Shown: in pieces, positions 32,096 through 40,780 of the stretch
Position numbering within the stretch: position 1 is the first letter of the stretch
How the letters are laid out: each line of letters opens with the position of its first letter
Assembly (NCBI GenBank): GCA_017642965.1
Contig: JAEPOJ010000002.1
Coordinates: 123,122 to 187,121 of the forward strand
Length of the DNA stretch: 64,000 bases
Reading direction: 5' to 3'
Source: Phycisphaerales bacterium
GTDB lineage: Bacteria; Planctomycetota; Phycisphaerae; Phycisphaerales; UBA1924
The notes under the pieces: model-generated
Told to the model about the DNA's origin: nothing
Databases searched by the model: none
What the model saw: the letters and a program-made list of their open reading frames with translations, nothing else
Made by a program: the position numbers and the translations under genes

Positions 32096-34996
32096 ATGGC
32101 GAAGAAGAAGAACAACTCCGCGTCCAAGAAGCGTTCCACGCCCTCGCACAAGAAAACCAGCAAAAAAAAGTCAGGCAAGAAGAAGGCCGACAACGGTCGC
32201 AAGCCGGACGCGTCGAACGCGAAGCGTCATGCCCCGGCGAGCAAGTCCAAGAAGGCGCAGGCCAAAACCACACGCAAGAGCGCGGCAAAGAAGGTCACCA
32301 AGAAAGCCACGAAGAAAACGACCAAGAAGACCACCGCCAAGCAGCGCACGAAGAAGCGTGCGATCGCGGGCAAGATGGTCTACGCCTTCGGCCGCAAGAC
32401 CGAGGGCAATGGCGGGATGAAACGGCTGCTGGGGGGCAAGGGTGCGAACCTCGCGGAGATGACCACCATCGGGCTGCCGGTCCCTCCCGGCTTCACCATC
32501 ACGACCGATGCCTGCGCCGCGTACTACAAGAACAAGAAGAAGCTCCCGAAGGGGCTGATGGAGGACGTCAGGAAGCAGATGGCCTCGCTGGAACAGCAGC
32601 GTGGCAAGAAGTTCGGCGATGATGCCAACCCACTGCTCGTCTCGGTTCGCTCGGGTGCCGCGGCTTCGATGCCGGGCATGATGGACACGATCCTCAACCT
32701 CGGGCTCAACGACAAGGCCGCCAGGGGGCTGGCCGAGGCGACGGACAACGATCGCTTCGCGTACGACGCTTACCGACGCCTGATTAATATGTTCGGCGAT
32801 GTCGTGATGGGCGTGCACCACGAGCACTTCGAGCGTGCGTTCGATGCGATCAAGGCGAGGTACGGCGTCGAGGTCGACACCGATGTCCCGGCCGAGGGGC
32901 TCAGGGAGCTGTGCGATGCGTATAAGGACGTCTACCAGCAGCATGTGGGCAGCGCGTTCCCCCAGAGCCCGATGAAACAACTCCAGCTCGCCATCGAGGC
33001 GGTGTTCGGCTCATGGAATGCGGAAAAGGCCATCAGCTACCGGCGATACGAGGGCATGAACGGGCTCAACGGCACCGCGGTCAATGTGCAGACCATGGTC
33101 TTCGGGAATATGGGCGATGACTGTGGCACGGGCGTGGCGTTCACACGCAACCCCTCGACGGGTGAAAACAAGCTGTATGGGGAGTTCCTCGTCAACGCGC
33201 AGGGCGAGGACGTCGTCGCGGGCATCCGCACGCCACGCCCGGTGAGCGAAATGGCGAGCTGGAACAGACGCATCCACAAGCAGCTCTCCGAGATCAAGAA
33301 GACCCTCGAAGATCATTACGCGGACATGCAGGACATCGAGTTCACCATCGAGCGCGGCGAGCTGTTTATGCTCCAGACGCGCACCGGCAAACGGACCGGC
33401 GCGGCGGCGGTGAAGATCGCATGCGACATGGTCCGTGAAAAACGCATCGACGAGGACACAGCCCTGCTCCGCATCCCCGCGGGCGATCTCATCCAGTTGC
33501 TGCTTCCCAGCTTCGATCCGAAGGTGGCCGATAAGCGCGATCCGATCGTATCTGGACTCGGCGCCTCACCCGGTGCTGCAGTCGGCCATCCAGCATTTTC
33601 TGTTGACGAGGCCATCAACCGAACAGAGCACGGTGAGAAGGTTATCTTGGTCCGCAAGGACACCACTCCTGAGGATGTCGAAGGCATGCATCATGCTATT
33701 GGCATTCTCACTTCCACGGGCGGCATGACCAGCCACGCGGCCGTCGTCGCACGCGGCTGGGGCAAATGCTGCATCGTTGGGGCAAGCGATATCAGTATTG
33801 AGAATGACTCATTCAGTGTGAATGGGCGTACCTTCGGGCGAGGTGATCTCATCTCGATCGATGGATCAACCGGGAAGGTCTACGAGGGCGCGTTGCCCAC
33901 AATCGAGCCCGAGGGCATCACCGGCGATTTCGCACGGGTCATGAGATGGGCTGACAAGCGCCGCACGTTAGGTGTCCGCACCAACGCCGACACCCCTCAG
34001 GACGCGGCTCGGGCGAGGGAGCTTGGCGCGCAAGGCATCGGATTGGTGCGTACTGAGCACATGTTCTTCGAAGACGAGCGTATTGGCTCAATGCGCGAAA
34101 TGATCCTCTCTGAGAATCGGACTGATCGTGAATACGCTCTGAGTAAACTACTGCCCATGCAACGCGAGGACTTCGTGGGAATCTTCACCGCCATGAAGGG
34201 GCTGCCCGTCACGATCCGCCTGCTTGATCCGCCGCTGCACGAGTTCTTGCCGCATGACCCGGTCACGATCGACCGCGTCGCACGGGCACTTGATGTCTCC
34301 ACCGATGCAGTGCGGCGAAAAGTCGCGATGCTCCACGAGGCGAACCCAATGATGGGGCACCGCGGGTGCCGCTTGGCGATCACCTATCCCGAGATCCTGA
34401 ACATGCAGGTGCGGGCGATCGTGGAGGCGGCGATCGAGTGCGCTCAGAACAAGATCAAAGCTGTGCCCGAGATCATGATCCCGCTGGTGGGCACGCACCA
34501 GGAGCTGCGCGTTTTGCGTGAGCAGTCAGAGCGGCTTATCGCGGAGGTCCGCAAGGAGCATGGATTCAAACGCAAGCTGGACATCAAGATCGGCACGATG
34601 ATCGAGATCCCGCGCGCGGCGCTGACCGCGGACGAGATCGCGGAGCATGCCGACTTCTTCAGCTTCGGCACCAACGACCTGACCCAGCTGACCTTCGGCT
34701 ACTCGCGGGACGACGTAAACACCTTCCTCCCCCATTACCTCAAGCGCGACATCATCCCCGGAGATCCGTTCCAGTCGCTGGACCAGACCGGAGTGGCACA
34801 GCTGGTCACGATGGGCATCGAGAAGGGGCGCGGGGCCAAGGGCGACCTCAAGGTCGGCATCTGCGGCGAGCACGGGGGTGATCCAAAGTCCGTCCACTTC
34901 TTTCATCGGGCCGGGCTGGACTACGTGAGCTGCTCACCCTTCCGCGTGCCGATCGCACGCCTCGCTGCGGCGCAGGCGGCGATCATGGATCAATGA
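32096..34996 (+). CDS. ppdK: Pyruvate phosphate dikinase with histone-H1-like N-terminal tail
   Basis: 966 residues. From about residue 93 the enzyme is complete: ATP-grasp part (FGRKTEGNGGMKRLLGGKGANL, LVSVRSGAAASMPGMMDTIL), the phospho-His domain (GGMTSHAAVVARGWGKCC) and a PEP/pyruvate barrel (MIEIPRAAL, FGTNDLTQLTFGYSRDD, GICGEHGG). It interconverts PEP and pyruvate using ATP or PPi. Residues 1-92 are an extra tail of Lys, Ala, Thr and Ser (KKVTKKATKKTTKKTT) like histone H1, absent from ordinary PPDKs of about 880 residues. The ATG before AKKKNN was chosen; upstream ATGs lack ribosome sites. Bases about 33550-34170 are less GC-rich than the rest of the gene. Confidence 0.95.
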   Translation: MAKKKNNSASKKRSTPSHKKTSKKKSGKKKADNGRKPDASNAKRHAPASKSKKAQAKTTRKSAAKKVTKKATKKTTKKTTAKQRTKKRAIAGKMVYAFGRKTEGNGGMKRLLGGKGANLAEMTTIGLPVPPGFTITTDACAAYYKNKKKLPKGLMEDVRKQMASLEQQRGKKFGDDANPLLVSVRSGAAASMPGMMDTILNLGLNDKAARGLAEATDNDRFAYDAYRRLINMFGDVVMGVHHEHFERAFDAIKARYGVEVDTDVPAEGLRELCDAYKDVYQQHVGSAFPQSPMKQLQLAIEAVFGSWNAEKAISYRRYEGMNGLNGTAVNVQTMVFGNMGDDCGTGVAFTRNPSTGENKLYGEFLVNAQGEDVVAGIRTPRPVSEMASWNRRIHKQLSEIKKTLEDHYADMQDIEFTIERGELFMLQTRTGKRTGAAAVKIACDMVREKRIDEDTALLRIPAGDLIQLLLPSFDPKVADKRDPIVSGLGASPGAAVGHPAFSVDEAINRTEHGEKVILVRKDTTPEDVEGMHHAIGILTSTGGMTSHAAVVARGWGKCCIVGASDISIENDSFSVNGRTFGRGDLISIDGSTGKVYEGALPTIEPEGITGDFARVMRWADKRRTLGVRTNADTPQDAARARELGAQGIGLVRTEHMFFEDERIGSMREMILSENRTDREYALSKLLPMQREDFVGIFTAMKGLPVTIRLLDPPLHEFLPHDPVTIDRVARALDVSTDAVRRKVAMLHEANPMMGHRGCRLAITYPEILNMQVRAIVEAAIECAQNKIKAVPEIMIPLVGTHQELRVLREQSERLIAEVRKEHGFKRKLDIKIGTMIEIPRAALTADEIAEHADFFSFGTNDLTQLTFGYSRDDVNTFLPHYLKRDIIPGDPFQSLDQTGVAQLVTMGIEKGRGAKGDLKVGICGEHGGDPKSVHFFHRAGLDYVSCSPFRVPIARLAAAQAAIMDQ

Positions 34997-35080
34997 ACCT
35001 TGATGATGAGTACGTGCGATACAGGCCCTGACTTCGGCGGGCATGATGTGATACTGTTGGGTTCAAAGGAAGGATGATGC

Positions 35081-35560
35081 ATGGGACAGAAGATGATCTT
35101 TGAACTGGACCTCCTCGCGATTGTGCGTGCTCGCGCGCACCTGACCGCGGCCACGCTGGCGATCTGGACGATCGTCATTACGATGGTCATTCTCACGTTC
35201 AATACACCCGGGCAGAGCTCACCAATCATCCTCGCGTTGAACTTTGCCTCACTCGCGGTCGCGATCTGGGTGGTGGTCGCCGTGGTGCTTGCGCAGATCT
35301 CGATGGGCGTTGGCGTACCCACCATCGTGCTCACGGCCATTGTGACTCTGTTCCTCCCGATGCTCGTTCCGCTCGCGGTGCTCTCGCAGGCGACGACGAT
35401 CCTGAAGCTGGCCGGGGCAAAGACCGGCTTCATCGGCGTGTCGCAGAGCGAGAAAGCCAAGATCACCCCCGGGCATTGCCGAGCGTGCGGCTACAGCCGG
35501 GAGGGCCTCGGCCTGCTTGACCCCTGCCCCGAGTGCACGCGCGTGCCTCAGGTGATCTGA
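35081..35560 (+). CDS. Membrane protein with C-terminal zinc ribbon
   Basis: 159 residues. Three hydrophobic segments (about 20-105) are followed by KTGFIGVSQSEKAKITPG and a zinc ribbon HCRACGYSREGLGLLDPCPEC. AAGGAAGGATG precedes the ATG. The next gene has the same order and the shared pattern GF-GV-E-K-PGHC-CGY-R-G-PCPEC-P, so they are tandem paralogues 16 nt apart. The ribbon is at the C-terminus, unlike in the 20-22 kb cluster. Function unknown. Confidence 0.8.
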   Translation: MGQKMIFELDLLAIVRARAHLTAATLAIWTIVITMVILTFNTPGQSSPIILALNFASLAVAIWVVVAVVLAQISMGVGVPTIVLTAIVTLFLPMLVPLAVLSQATTILKLAGAKTGFIGVSQSEKAKITPGHCRACGYSREGLGLLDPCPECTRVPQVI

Positions 35561-35576
35561 CGGAGCGAAGCACTCA

Positions 35577-36113
35577 ATGAACCAGTACCTGCTCAAGATC
35601 GCGACGCTCCAGCGGACGTTGCTCTGGCTGATCTTCTCGCTGCTCATGGGCACGGTGGCGCTCGTGTGGGTTGCCGCGTTCGGCCAGGGCGTGATCCCCT
35701 ACCCCGAGATCGCGGCGCTGGTCATGCTGCTCGTGCTCGTGATCATCCAGCTCTTGGCGATCATCCAGACCTTCCGTCTCACCATCGCGATGCGTGAGAG
35801 CCTGGCGTACCCGATCATCATGCTCCTGGGTGGTTTTATCATCCCGCTGCTCGGGTTGATCATGCTGCTCCTCATCAGCGACAAGGCGAACAAAGAGCTC
35901 AAGCGCGGGGGGCTGAAGGTCGGCTTCATGGGGGTGCCCAAGCGTGAGTGGCCCAAGCTCATGCCCGGCCATTGCCCGATGTGCGGCTACGACCGATCGG
36001 GCATCGACACGATGAGCCCCTGCCCGGAATGCGGGCACACGCCCCAGCCACACCCCAACTCGGGCGTGGTTGATCTGAACAATCCCTCTGCGCGAGAGCC
36101 TGAATACCAATAA
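35577..36113 (+). CDS. Membrane protein with C-terminal zinc ribbon
   Basis: 178 residues, paralogue of the preceding gene. Three or four membrane helices (about 12-105), then KVGFMGVPKREWPKLMPG and the ribbon HCPMCGYDRSGIDTMSPCPECG, ending in a polar tail. It is cotranscribed with its partner (16 nt gap) and converges on the hydrolase gene with 5 nt between. No catalytic motif is recognised. Confidence 0.8.
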   Translation: MNQYLLKIATLQRTLLWLIFSLLMGTVALVWVAAFGQGVIPYPEIAALVMLLVLVIIQLLAIIQTFRLTIAMRESLAYPIIMLLGGFIIPLLGLIMLLLISDKANKELKRGGLKVGFMGVPKREWPKLMPGHCPMCGYDRSGIDTMSPCPECGHTPQPHPNSGVVDLNNPSAREPEYQ

Positions 36114-36118
36114 CGCGG

Positions 36119-37150
36119 TCAGTTGTTCTCAATCTCGACCGGCTCGCCCTTGAACGACGCACGCAGCGTCGCCGCAAACGCGTCGACGTCGCCGGGATGA
36201 TCTCGCAGGTGATGATCCCAGAACGCCCGGGAGGCACGCTGGACATAGCGGACATGCTCGGGGTTCTCGGGGCCCTGATTCGGGCCGGGGAGCACGCGCC
36301 CGCTGATGCCTCCGAAGTTGTGGTAGGCATCTTCGATCCACATGAGGGTGTGGGTGTCGTCAGGTGAACGATCGAAACCCTCGCGGCGCCATGTCGCGGG
36401 TTCGCCGTTGCGTCCTTCGTCGTTGTCGCCGGAGATCGTGAGCGCCGGGCCGACGAACGAATCCCATGAGGATTCGGTCAGCAGCCCGCCAACGCCCTGA
36501 GGTGAGATCAGCAGCACGCATGCCGCACGCGGGTCCGCGAAGTCGCCCGGCCCGAGCGGATCGGTTCCCCCGATCAACTGGGCAGTGAATGCGCCGTAAG
36601 AGTGCCCGCCGACCCCGATTCGTTCGTGGTCGACCCTGTCTTTGATCTCGGGGATGTGAGCTTCGATTGCATCGAGCTCATCGATGATGAACGACACATC
36701 GCGCGGGCGGTTTGCCCAGTCTGAGAAGTCGAGCCCGCCTACGCCGCGCACGCCTTCGCGTCGGCGTTTGAGCATCTCGCGTATGCGCTCTCGCCGGTTG
36801 GAGTCGGCCTCGTCTACTGCGGCCTCGACGAGCGAGTCCGAATGCGTGGGGAGGATCACGATGTACCCGCTGGATGCCCAGTGGCGGGCGAGCGGGCTGT
36901 AGTAGCTGCCCGAACCGCCTGCGCCGTGTGAGAACACGATCGTCGGCACCGCATCGGTTCCCACAAACCGATCTGGATACACCACACGAATAGGGAGGTC
37001 CTTGTCGCGGACGTCGTCGTAGAGCACGAGCGTCGCTTCCCGGATCGCGATCTCCTTCGACTCGAACGGTGTGCCCGAGGACGAGCTCATCGGCTGGTTC
37101 AGGCCTGCCCACGCGATCGCGGAGCAGATCAATCCGATCATCATGTGCAT
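36119..37150 (-). CDS. Secreted alpha/beta-hydrolase
   Basis: 343 residues. MHMMIGLICSAIAWAG looks like a signal peptide. The hydrolase fold shows VPTIVFSHGAGGSGSYY (oxyanion strand), the nucleophile elbow GVGGHSYGAFTA, and a late ISGDNDEG and DAYHNFGG with probable catalytic Asp and His. It is similar in layout to dienelactone hydrolase or PAF-acetylhydrolase-like proteins; the substrate is not predictable. AAGGAG lies 9 nt before the ATG. Single leftward gene. Confidence 0.88.
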   Translation of the reverse strand: MHMMIGLICSAIAWAGLNQPMSSSSGTPFESKEIAIREATLVLYDDVRDKDLPIRVVYPDRFVGTDAVPTIVFSHGAGGSGSYYSPLARHWASSGYIVILPTHSDSLVEAAVDEADSNRRERIREMLKRRREGVRGVGGLDFSDWANRPRDVSFIIDELDAIEAHIPEIKDRVDHERIGVGGHSYGAFTAQLIGGTDPLGPGDFADPRAACVLLISPQGVGGLLTESSWDSFVGPALTISGDNDEGRNGEPATWRREGFDRSPDDTHTLMWIEDAYHNFGGISGRVLPGPNQGPENPEHVRYVQRASRAFWDHHLRDHPGDVDAFAATLRASFKGEPVEIENN

Positions 37151-37271
37151 ATTGCGTCTCCTTGCGTGTGATGGTTCCCCATGACGCTCAATGTTGAGAG
37201 TCCGTCGAGATTGCCACCGTCCGCGTTATTATCAGTTCACGCCGGGCTTTCGGGTGTGCCGAGTAATGTGT

Positions 37272-37862
37272 ATGCGCCTCGCGATCCGTTCCCGATCCAC
37301 ACTCTGGTTTGTTCTCGGGCTCGGGATGGGATTGGTCCTCTACCCGATCCTCCTCATGATGACCTTGGGCAATCACAAGTGTGATACCCACGCGGACGCT
37401 GCGCTTGTGCTTGGGGCGCGGGTCTTCGAGGACGGGTCTGCATCCGATGCGCTCAGGGACCGGGTGATCGCTGGGGTTGAGCTGTACCATGCGGGGCTTT
37501 GCGATACGCTCGTCCTCTCAGGGGGTCCGGGCGTGGATGAATGGACTGAGCCCCGCGTCATGCAGCGCATCGCGATAGAGGAGGGCGTACCCGCGTCCGC
37601 GATCATTCTTGACGAGCTCGGGTACAACACGGGTGCGAGCGCCCGCAACTACGCGCTACTCCAGCGAGAACACGGGTGGTCATCCGTGATCGGGGTGACA
37701 CACTTCTATCACACCCCTCGACTCAAGATCGCGCTGCGCCGTGAGGGGATACAAGCAGAAACCCACGCCGCGGTGCGGCGTGGGCTGGTCTTGAAGAAGC
37801 TCCCGATCTTTATGGCCCGCGAAACGGTTGCATGGTGGGCGTACACGCTGGGACTCAAGTAG
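37272..37862 (+). CDS. YdcF/SanA-like DUF218 membrane-anchored protein
   Basis: 196 residues. One membrane helix near the N-terminus (STLWFVLGLGMGLVLYPIL), then the DUF218 domain: ADAALVLGARVFEDGSASDALRDRV, LVLSGGPGVDEWTEP, ILDELGYNTGASARNY and VIGVTHFYHTPRLKIAL. SanA-like proteins are linked to envelope integrity. The start was taken at the ATG before RLAIRSRS; another ATG 6 nt upstream is equally possible. Its stop is 3 nt from that of the convergent lemA. Confidence 0.88.
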   Translation: MRLAIRSRSTLWFVLGLGMGLVLYPILLMMTLGNHKCDTHADAALVLGARVFEDGSASDALRDRVIAGVELYHAGLCDTLVLSGGPGVDEWTEPRVMQRIAIEEGVPASAIILDELGYNTGASARNYALLQREHGWSSVIGVTHFYHTPRLKIALRREGIQAETHAAVRRGLVLKKLPIFMARETVAWWAYTLGLK

Positions 37863-37865
37863 AGA

Positions 37866-38438
37866 CTACGAGAACGAGACTTTCGGTGCCTCGCGCACGG
37901 CCGCGTCCTCGATCTCGAAGTACTCGGCGGACTTGAAGTTGAACACCCCCGCGATGATGACGCTGGGGAAGGTCTGAACCGCGTTGTTCATCTCGCGCAC
38001 GTTGCCGTTGTAGAGGCGTCGGCACGAGGCGATCCTGTTCTCGGTCTCCGCGAGCTCACCCTGCAGGTTGATGAACTGCGTGTCGGCTTTGAGCTCCGGG
38101 TAGCGCTCCACAACGACGGAGAGCTGGCGCATCGCGCCGATGAGCTGATTCTCGTCCTTGGCCTGCTGTGCCGGTGAGCCGGTGCTGGCGACGGCCGTGT
38201 TGCGAGCCGCGATCACGCTTTCGAGCGTTTCGCTCTCGTGCGTGGCGTAGCCCTTGACCGTCTCCACCAGGTTGGGGATCAGGTCGTAGCGGCGCTTGAG
38301 CTCGACGTCGACCCCGGACCAGGCGTCCTTGAGGTGCTGACGCAGCACGACCAGTTTGTTGTAGATACCGATCGCCCACAGCAGGACCACGAGCCCCACC
38401 GCGCCGACGATGATCAGTAAAATAATCCATGGGCTCAT
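37866..38438 (-). CDS. lemA: LemA-family protein
   Basis: 190 residues, typical length. An N-terminal membrane helix (IILLIIVGAVGLVVLLWAIG) is followed by the LemA helical domain: IYNKLVVLRQHLKDAWSGVDVELKRRYDLIPNLVETVKGYA, split here as family motifs DAWSGVDVELKRR and DLIPNLV, then LIGAMRQLSVVVERYPELKA and a late NNAVQTFPSVIIAGVF. LemA proteins are membrane-anchored with unknown role. Its start overlaps the stop of the upstream gene by 4 nt, indicating a coupled pair. Confidence 0.95.
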   Translation of the reverse strand: MSPWIILLIIVGAVGLVVLLWAIGIYNKLVVLRQHLKDAWSGVDVELKRRYDLIPNLVETVKGYATHESETLESVIAARNTAVASTGSPAQQAKDENQLIGAMRQLSVVVERYPELKADTQFINLQGELAETENRIASCRRLYNGNVREMNNAVQTFPSVIIAGVFNFKSAEYFEIEDAAVREAPKVSFS

Positions 38439-39187
38439 AGCGCCCTCCCTTCTGCGAGATCGTTGACCACGAATCCGGGCCAGAGATCAAGAAACTGACG
38501 TGTCCAGTGTAGCGAATGCCCGAAGCGAGCGGACTCCCAGACCCTGTACCCATCGCTCAGACAGATCCGTGCGTTCTCAATATCGATCAGGCCCGGCTTG
38601 GTTTCGAGCAGGAACTCCATCATCCGCGGGTGGATGATGTCGTAGGCGAACTTGCGCGAGTCGCACTTCACGAAGTATTTGCGTGAGAACTCCGCGCTCT
38701 CGAAGTCGATGTCGTTCTTGCCGAACGCGGACGCGATCTTATCGAAGAAGCCCTCGCGCCGGATCATCAGGTCCGGCATGGTGATGTAGGGCAGGTCCAT
38801 GATGAAGTAGGAGAAGTGGTGCTTGACGATCCGCGTGCGGGTCCGGGTTCGCCCCTTGGAGTCCGTGGTGGTGTAGGTCTCGCGCGTCTTGTACGTGAAG
38901 TCGCCCATGTTCACACGCACGATCGCGTCGTTGTACTCCATCTCGCCCGAGATGGTGTTGTACGCGGCCCGGTCGAACCCACGCCGGAAGAGCTCGAAGT
39001 GGGCGTACTCCTCGTCGTGGCTCGTGTCCTTGTGCTCACGGAAAGACAGCCCCACCTCGTTGGCGTAGGCACGCATCTCGGCGATGCGTTGCTGGCGGGC
39101 CTTCTCTGCCTGGATCGCGGCGTAGATACCCAACGCGATCACGCCGACGATGCCGACGATAATCAGGATGACGACAAGTGGATGCAT
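38435..39187 (-). CDS. Membrane-anchored DUF3137-like partner of LemA
   Basis: 250 residues. One N-terminal helix (LVVILIIVGIVGVIALGIY), then a soluble domain with FGKNDIDFESAEFSRKYFV, KCDSRKFAYDIIHPRMMEFL, similar to DUF3137-type proteins that often neighbour lemA. No catalytic motif is seen. It precedes lemA with a 4-nt overlap, so both products probably form one membrane assembly. The family assignment is from the DFES...RKFAYD segment and is moderately sure. Confidence 0.78.
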   Translation of the reverse strand: MHPLVVILIIVGIVGVIALGIYAAIQAEKARQQRIAEMRAYANEVGLSFREHKDTSHDEEYAHFELFRRGFDRAAYNTISGEMEYNDAIVRVNMGDFTYKTRETYTTTDSKGRTRTRTRIVKHHFSYFIMDLPYITMPDLMIRREGFFDKIASAFGKNDIDFESAEFSRKYFVKCDSRKFAYDIIHPRMMEFLLETKPGLIDIENARICLSDGYRVWESARFGHSLHWTRQFLDLWPGFVVNDLAEGRAL

Positions 39188-39237
39188 GTGTGCGAATGCT
39201 TATTCGGGATCAGTTCGTGTCAATTTCAGGTGCCGCA

Positions 39238-39266
39238 TGACCTTACGCCCGCCCCGATCGTACAAT
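39238..39266 (+). promoter_or_regulatory. Candidate nadA promoter
   Basis: TACAAT at 39261-39266 is a good -10. TGACCT at 39238-39243, 17 bp upstream, is a weak -35. The start of transcription would be near 39273, giving a leader of about 22 nt that holds the GGAGG ribosome site. Confidence 0.4.
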
Positions 39267-39294
39267 AGATCCCCCCCTTTGTGCAGGAGGCCAC

Positions 39295-40560
39295 ATGCTC
39301 TGGCAGCCCTCTCTCCCCGATCATTACCTGAGTCTGAGCGAAGATCAGCTCAACGAGCAGATCGAGGCGCGCCGCGCCGAGCTCGGCGATGAGCTCGTCA
39401 TCCTCGGGCACCACTACCAGATGGACGAGGTCGTCCGCCACGCCGACTTCCTCGGCGACTCGCTCAAGCTCTCCCAGCTCGCCTCCTCCGTCGTTGAGGA
39501 CCGCGCCAAGCAGGGCGTGGGCGTCAAGCACATCATTTTCTGCGGTGTGCACTTCATGGCCGAGACGGCCGACATGCTCACGCCCGACACGGTGCAGGTC
39601 ATCCTGCCCGACATGTCCGCGGGCTGCTCGATGGCGGACATGGCCGACTACGACCAGACGGTCGAGGCGTGGGAGATCATCCACGAGTCGCTCAAGCGTC
39701 AAGGCTGGGCCGGGCGGATCATCCCGATCACCTACGTGAACTCGACGGCCGCCATCAAGGCGTTCGTGGGCGAGCATGGCGGCGCGTGCTGCACATCCTC
39801 CAACGCGGGGCAGGTCTTCGAGTGGGCGATGAACGGCGGCACCCAACCCAAGCAGGCGGGCGAGGACATCAAGATCCTCTTCCTCCCCGATCAGCACCTC
39901 GGGCGCAACACCGCGGCCGCGTACGGCATCGATGTCGAGGCCAACACGTGCGTCTACGACCCGCGTTTGACGGCGCAGGGCGAGCCGTTCGGCGGTGCGT
40001 CCGAAGAAGAGTTATACAATGCCGCAACTATTTTGTGGGCAGGGCATTGCAGCGTCCACAAGCTGTTCCGCCCGGAGCACTGCGCGGAGATCAAGAGCGC
40101 AAACGCTGCGCTCCCCGCGGGCGAGGAGCCCACGCAGATCCTCGTGCACCCTGAGTGCTGCAAGGAAGTCGTGGACCTCGCGGACTACTCGGGCTCGACG
40201 GAGTACATCATCAACACCCTGCGCGATGCGCCCGCGGGCAGCAAGTGGGCCATCGGCACCGAGGTGCACCTCGTAAACCGCATGGCCAACGAGATGAAGG
40301 CCAAGGGCGTGCATGTCCGCATGCTCTCCGACTGCCAGTGCCTGTGCACCACGATGTACCGCATCGATGAGCCGCACCTGCTGTGGGTCCTTGACGGGCT
40401 CTGCGGCATCGGCACGACCAAGGACGCGCCGATCGACCAGGCCGGCGGGCCGGTGAAGGTCCGCAACGTCGTGAGCGTGCACCCCGAGGCGACCAAGCTT
40501 GCGCTGCTGGCCCTCAACCGGATGCTCGCGCACACGGGCGGCGGCGCAGTGAAGGCGTAA
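39295..40560 (+). CDS. nadA: Quinolinate synthase A
   Basis: 421 residues. It condenses iminoaspartate with dihydroxyacetone phosphate to quinolinate for NAD synthesis, using a 4Fe-4S cluster. Signs: VILGHHYQMDEVVRHADFLGDS, IIFCGVHFMAETADML, the cluster cysteines in SAGCSMADMA, LVHPECC and LSDCQCLCTTM, and VNSTAAIKAFVG. It is longer than the 300-350 residue forms because of a central insertion common in the long NadA type. GGAGG is 5 nt before the ATG. nadB and nadC are not in the window. Confidence 0.97.
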   Translation: MLWQPSLPDHYLSLSEDQLNEQIEARRAELGDELVILGHHYQMDEVVRHADFLGDSLKLSQLASSVVEDRAKQGVGVKHIIFCGVHFMAETADMLTPDTVQVILPDMSAGCSMADMADYDQTVEAWEIIHESLKRQGWAGRIIPITYVNSTAAIKAFVGEHGGACCTSSNAGQVFEWAMNGGTQPKQAGEDIKILFLPDQHLGRNTAAAYGIDVEANTCVYDPRLTAQGEPFGGASEEELYNAATILWAGHCSVHKLFRPEHCAEIKSANAALPAGEEPTQILVHPECCKEVVDLADYSGSTEYIINTLRDAPAGSKWAIGTEVHLVNRMANEMKAKGVHVRMLSDCQCLCTTMYRIDEPHLLWVLDGLCGIGTTKDAPIDQAGGPVKVRNVVSVHPEATKLALLALNRMLAHTGGGAVKA

Positions 40561-40584
40561 CGACAGGCCCTCCTCCGGGTACCA

Positions 40585-40733
40585 CTCTCCTCCCCCGCGC
40601 TTGCGGGGGAGGTGTCGATCCGCCAAAGGCGGAGAGACGGAGGGGGTCTTTGTGAGCCGCGATGACAGACCAAAGCCTCGCTCCGTCTTCGGCTGCGCCG
40701 AATCCACCTCCCCCGCCGGAGCGGGGGAGGAGA
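40585..40733. repeat. Inverted pair of hairpin-bearing intergenic repeats
   Basis: Two copies of one element in opposite direction. Each has a perfect 10-bp hairpin CCTCCCCCGC/GCGGGGGAGG with a 4-nt loop (40589-40612 and 40707-40730), then GTG-ATC/ATTC, a second small hairpin and AGACGGAG. The pair can also fold as one large structure. The arrangement is like REP/BIME elements of other bacteria and may also end nadA transcription. Confidence 0.75.
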
Positions 40734-40780
40734 TTGACCAAATTTCGTGTCTTTCCCGGCGGTTTGACGATAGCTGATCT

